A stretch of 64,000 bases of DNA, taken from Siphonodentalium dalli (Eukaryota > Mollusca > Scaphopoda > Gadilida > Siphonodentaliidae). A program made the translations under genes and the position numbers. The notes beneath the pieces are model-generated. The model was not told the origin of the DNA and ran no database searches. It saw only the letters and a list, made by a program, of their open reading frames with translations. Below, in pieces: positions 59,519 through 64,000 of the stretch; positions within the stretch are counted from its first letter, which is position 1; each line of letters begins with the position of its first letter. The stretch covers positions 146,745,379 to 146,809,378 of the forward strand of contig CP136063.1 in assembly GCA_032622095.1 (NCBI GenBank), read 5' to 3'.

Positions 59519-60584
59519 TAGGGTCCTGCGAATCGGAGATTTTGATCGAATCGAATGCAGGAAATCGAATCGAATATCGAATCGAATATCGATTCGAATC
59601 ATATCTGTATGTTGTATTCTCAATTGGGCATGTTTTTTCAACGATTAGACGATTTGTGAAATTTCCATGAACTACATGCACGAAGTTCCATCATAACTTA
59701 TGTGGCAACGAACCGTCATTTGCAATACTATTAACTTCAATTGATAATTGATTAAAACGTCCATGTGGCCGTCACGACGATTAATATATAATCACTAAAC
59801 GGATTATTGGAACAAAAATCACGCAAAATTTGTACAGAATGCATGTGCATGCAAAATTGCAAATCAACATTCGGAATCACCCGTTGTTATAAACTTGAAG
59901 ATGCAACAACAGTCGCAGTGTAGCCTGTTTATGTAGTGCTGGATGCTTCTTGGACAGATGATTCCATAGGTGGGTCGTTGTCCCAGATGCTTGCGATTTA
60001 TACACCATGTTGCATTCCATCACATGTTTAAGCCTGCAGCTGTATCATGTTTAAAATAAACACGAATAACAGATGAAGTTTTGTCAAGTGTCAAAGAACG
60101 CTCCGAAATTGAAAGTAAACTTCAAAGGAAAACACCGCCAAAATGCAGTTTTCGATGCCGGGAACACGTGTTTAAATTCTGAGCTATATTACATAACGCA
60201 GAATCTGAGACGGATAGACCGCGGATAACGCTAGCGATTGATCAGTCTCATAGCTATTATAATTTACACGCGTCGTCGGTCCATCGGCGATCCGAGATTT
60301 TGGCTACCATGTTCAAAGATAGAAATCAGACGTAGTTAGTTGTCCTAATTGCTGTCTATACTTATATTTAACATATATAATCGCGATGAACAATGAGAAT
60401 TATAAGGTACATATATACATCATTTTCTGTAATTAACTGGCACAAAACAGCTAAGATCGACGTGTGTGCCTGCCCGTAAACAGCCTACTTTTCCATCAGT
60501 GTTTATTCGAAATTTCGAGTTGGCAATTTCGAATCGAATTCGAATCGAATCTCGAATCGAATATCGAATATTCGCAGGACCCTA
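59519..60584. mobile_element. hAT-type non-autonomous element with perfect 8-bp target duplication
   Basis: The termini TAGGGTCCTGCGAAT are inverted at both ends, followed by subterminal TCGAATCGAATATCG repeats. The flanking 8-mers TTATATTG at 59511 to 59518 and 60585 to 60592 are identical. 8-bp duplication and TAGGG start are typical of hAT elements. The interior of 1066 bp has no transposase frame. Confidence 0.92.
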
Positions 60585-60592
60585 TTATATTG

Positions 60593-61964
60593 TGAATATT
60601 ATTGCACGACTGACACCAGCGCGAGCGACATAACACCATGCATGCATGTATACGACATGAATTCGTCAGTTTATGGTTATTCACTTGGATGGAAATTCTT
60701 ACTTGTCCTGTGTTGTGCATTCAATCAGATGCAAAAAAAAAACTCGGCATTCATCGGTGTATCGATAATCGGCACTGAAAGGATAATGTGTGTTCATCTT
60801 GTTGTGGCAGTTATACATCTGATACATCAGTTATTAATAACGTAATGATAACCTATGGAAATGGTAAATTCCAGATATTCAAGGAGGTGAATATAAAATG
60901 GTTTCTCTCGCGATATGATTTCTTCAGAAGAATTGTCAATCAATTTCCTACAAAACAGTTGCTTCATACAAGCCAAGTTCCTGCATACATATATACATGA
61001 GCCATGCGTACACTGAATCCAGTTCATGACAGATCATGGAATGATGGAAATATTATATTTAATATAATATGTTGGGTTTTGTATACATAAATTAATCTTT
61101 ATGGATCCATTGGTTTAATTTCTCCCAGATAAATCATTCCAACATATGCAACAAGCGGCATACATATGTGCATAGATACAAATAAGCTTAGTAATTGCTC
61201 ATTTCATAATATGTCAACAGATAAAAATTAATTGCTGTGCATGCATTGTATTGAATTTATATACTCAGAATCTACAGTATCATGGACTAATTAGAAACCG
61301 GATTGCAAAAACGCGATATTCTTTCTTATGTGACATTTTATATCACCATGCACAGAGTTCGCTCTATATAATAGCACTGGTACGTAAATGAGCAATTGCT
61401 AGGTTTAATTTAATCATATGTACTTTGAGCCGTTTCAAATTTTGCACATCTACATCAGATCACCCTCCAGAATAATGATGTTCGAAGAAGATGTAACCTG
61501 ACCAAAATGTAAAGCCACATAAATGTTTGAATATTTTGTTCACAACATTATCGAGAGCACAAAATCGCAAATTAAGCTGAAATAAACACATTTCTTTTGT
61601 ATGGTAAAGGGACATATAAGCTAACAAAAATATGTAGCATTTTCGATAACTTTATGCAGGAGACCAATAAAAAATATTTTTCTTTAGAGTGAGTAGATGG
61701 TCAAGATTCTTAAAATCAACAACTAATGACATGTCATTTTGTCTTTATTTAAATCGGCATACACTTTTTTTCTATATATGTTTCATTTTCTTCTGGTTTT
61801 ATATTTGTGAATTTGAATGTTATTTCCAATTATAATACTTTGAAGTTGCAAACATTATGTGGGACTTTAAATTTATTGGTATGTTGTATCTCGTCGGATG
61901 TTAACTTTATAAGGACGCCCTAATGTGAGGGGAATCGTCCCTACGAATGGAGCCTCGATCCGTC
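60593..61964. other. Non-coding AT-rich region
   Basis: No gene, RNA or transposon end recognised. Confidence 0.45.
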
Positions 61965-62358
61965 CCTGTCAATGCCCAAACACAACGTTGGCCCAACGTC
62001 GTATTATTAGTGGAATTCACCGTTGATTCGACGTCGTTTCAACGTCTGGTGCCCGACGGCGCACCAACGTCTGCTCGACGTCGAACCACCGTCGAGTCGA
62101 CAGCCATAGTTGGCACAACGTTGGATTCCAACGTTGATAGAAATGACGTTGGTCCAACGTCGTATTATTAGTGGAATTCACCGTTGGTTCGACGTCGTTT
62201 CAACGCCGGATGCCCGACGGCGCACCAACGTCGGCTCCACGTCGAACGACCGTCGAAACGGGATCCGACGTCGAGCCGACGCCGAGCCAGCGGCAACAGC
62301 CATAGTTGGCCCAACGTTGGATTCCAACGTTGGCCCAACATAGGTGTGCTATCTGGGT
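61965..62358. repeat. CpG-rich ACGTTGG/GACGTCG element, two tandem units
   Basis: Two units of about 170 to 185 bp share TCGTATTATTAGTGGAATTC, GGCGCACCAACGTC and GCCATAGTTGGC, with dense ACGTTGG and GACGTCG words. The element ends GTGCTATCTGGGTAGTTATT. The same end occurs inverted at 54874. Frames through it are repeat translations. Confidence 0.88.
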
Positions 62359-64000
62359 AGTTATTACAGCTGCTGATCGGTTGTGATCCCGTGACCTACC
62401 AACTGAGAGAGATGTTGTACTTCCACATGTCAGTTGCTATTATTTCTGGAGCAACCGGTGGAATGCGTACATGTGTGTGAAATATATTGTTTTTGCTGAC
62501 CGTTCTGGGCATTGGTCGTTGTTGCGTTAGGCTGTCGCGTTATAGCCATTTAAATCCGGGACTGTTCTCTATAGATAGACGGTATATCTCAAAGACATTT
62601 GACTCATGGAATGAGGAGTGTCCGGTTGGTAGATCTCTTTCATTTCTTCACCCCAACTATGCATAACAGGTGTCCGAGTCACTGTAACGTGTACCAATCT
62701 CGGTATCTTTGGCAACAAACAATTTAAAGTTTGAGATGATATACCGCCATCAACGTTTTCGGTTACGAATTTAAGTTCAGAATAACAAGAAATCACATCC
62801 ATATCACTATTATCTCGTGCCAAGTGAGCTGCCATTTTTTTTGAAGCGCAAGAGTGAATCCAAAGTAACACCAAAGCCACTAATTGTGTTCATACATGAT
62901 TTGGTGTTTCGCACTATAGCTGTCTAATGACCGAATTTATCATGAGTTTTGCGAATCAACAGAGAAGGGGCCTTATATTTTATATTATCAAATTATGGGA
63001 TAAACAGCAAGACAACTTGTGGATGGCATACACCGAAATAGTGCCTTTCCCTACACAACTTAGAGTCGTACACGTTAACATACATGCATATTTAAATAGC
63101 CAAAAATAGCATTGATATCGATCATTCATAGTTTTCATGACCGCTATACATGTACAAATAGTGTCACTGATAAATCCCACACGATGTTCGCATTGCAAGT
63201 AATTATTTACATGTCACTGAATTACGAGCTTTACTATGGGATATGCCATGGTGTTTTTTTGGTGGATCAAACAACGCTCTTTGTCGTTTGTATGGACAAC
63301 ATTGTTGGTGTTGTTGGATGCTCGATTTGATAAAAACAAGACAGAATCGGCTCATAGTGACATTGTAATGCAACTGTCGATACATCAGACTCAGACGTAC
63401 TACAGTTATAAACGTATTCGCTTCTATTGCGTCATATTTCTGTGGTCCCATAAATTCTCTTTCAATGGTCAGAATGGCTCTATTTACTTTTGGAATGACG
63501 AATTAGTTTGTTAAATGTGTTAATAAATCAAACGCAGTGTCACGTTTGTGGAAATTTGGTCAAAACTAAGATTTCCGCTATTTTAAGCGGCCATTTTGGT
63601 GGCCATCTTTGATATCCGCCGAGCATAAAACTTTATACTTTATACGCGAAAACAAGCATAAGCCAAACATCGCAAGTAAAACCCTGTGTTGACTGGACTA
63701 ATAGCGGATATATCTTCCACCAAACTATCGAGACCGGCGAAAAACATTGGTCAAACGAGATCGAGTTTCGTTCGCAATTCTGCGATGGTTTCGTGGGCGT
63801 TAGCTGTATATTGTTGATCCATACATATAACACATTAAAGAGTAATATTCCAGAAATGCGATGGCCAATATTCTGTTTTCTATAATATTATTGCCATAAT
63901 GGTCTGCTGCATGACTGGACAGTCTTGTTCGACCACATGTTTTGCCCGGTCTCCAATGCTTTCATGCAAGATATCTCCACTGTTGCTAGCTGTATATGGT
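62359..64000. other. Non-coding or unrecognised region to the window end
   Basis: A minus-strand frame of 103 residues (62880 to 62569) and others are open but show no recognisable domain. An exon of an unseen host gene cannot be excluded. A single CGCTCTTT motif is near 63274 and an ATGGCGGCC-like pair near 63590. Confidence 0.4.

Noticed and set aside
61947-62343. Two frames through the CpG-rich element
   Set aside because: Produced by ACGTTGG/GACGTCG repetition; similar text recurs in two frames of the two units.
62569-62880. 103-residue frame starting with a hydrophobic stretch
   Set aside because: The hydrophobic start is short and no family is recognised; no splice or promoter evidence. 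It could be an exon, but this is not supportable.
1-64000. CRISPR array, rRNA, or integrated bacterial DNA
   Set aside because: No regularly spaced short repeats with unique spacers, no rRNA signature, no bacterial operon or Shine-Dalgarno context. The spaced repeats found are transposon or satellite in nature.

Overview
The window looks like non-coding, repeat-rich chromosomal DNA of an invertebrate animal (AT-rich, with many animal-type DNA transposon remnants). A marine lophotrochozoan such as a mollusc is a guess from repeat style only. No host gene could be recognised with confidence. Nearly everything explainable is viral or transposon-derived.

Region 1 (1 to about 10.64 kb) is a Polinton/Maverick (adintovirus-like) element, cut by the left edge of the window. 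A protein-primed type B DNA polymerase runs rightward and meets a leftward block tail to tail: adenain-like protease, double-jelly-roll major capsid protein, a basic protein, penton-like minor capsid protein, a small basic protein, retrovirus-type integrase with chromodomain, packaging ATPase, a protein with two PC4-like domains, a two-helix membrane protein, a deoxynucleoside kinase and an unassigned protein. Polymerase, major capsid, integrase and others carry frameshifts or stops. The protease, basic protein, penton, membrane protein and kinase still read through. The copy is therefore a decaying integrated element. The genes together describe DNA replication, integration, capsid assembly and genome packaging, with nucleotide salvage and single-strand-DNA binding or transcription as extra functions.

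Region 2 (10.4 to 13.5 kb) holds short tandem repeats, a 0.64 kb dispersed repeat (A) and a higher-order satellite (B). Region 3 (13.5 to 21.5 kb) is a duplicated 1.5 kb segment that runs into a nearly identical 1.06 kb tandem array. Region 4 (21.5 to 31.2 kb) contains a PIF/Harbinger-like element with a MADF/Myb-like exon, a P-element/THAP9-like transposase fragment, a palindromic repeat and a hAT MITE with an 8-bp target duplication.

Region 5 (31.9 to 46.1 kb) holds inverted copies of satellite B and repeat A. Between them sits a roughly 10.2 kb nest bounded by 2.1 kb inverted arms. Inside the nest are a second, very small Polinton-type unit (only a zinc-finger/packaging-ATPase gene between about 0.38 kb inverted repeats) and a LINE 3' fragment. 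A piggyBac-like element has inserted into repeat A, and the empty site is preserved in the other copy.

Region 6 (46.1 to 64 kb) contains a TTAA-flanked MITE, a large inverted repeat rich in AAGATGGCGGCC-type motifs, palindromic and CpG-rich repeats, and a second hAT element with a perfect 8-bp target duplication. A short paired motif, AAAGAGCGTT, recurs in several otherwise different repeats across the window.
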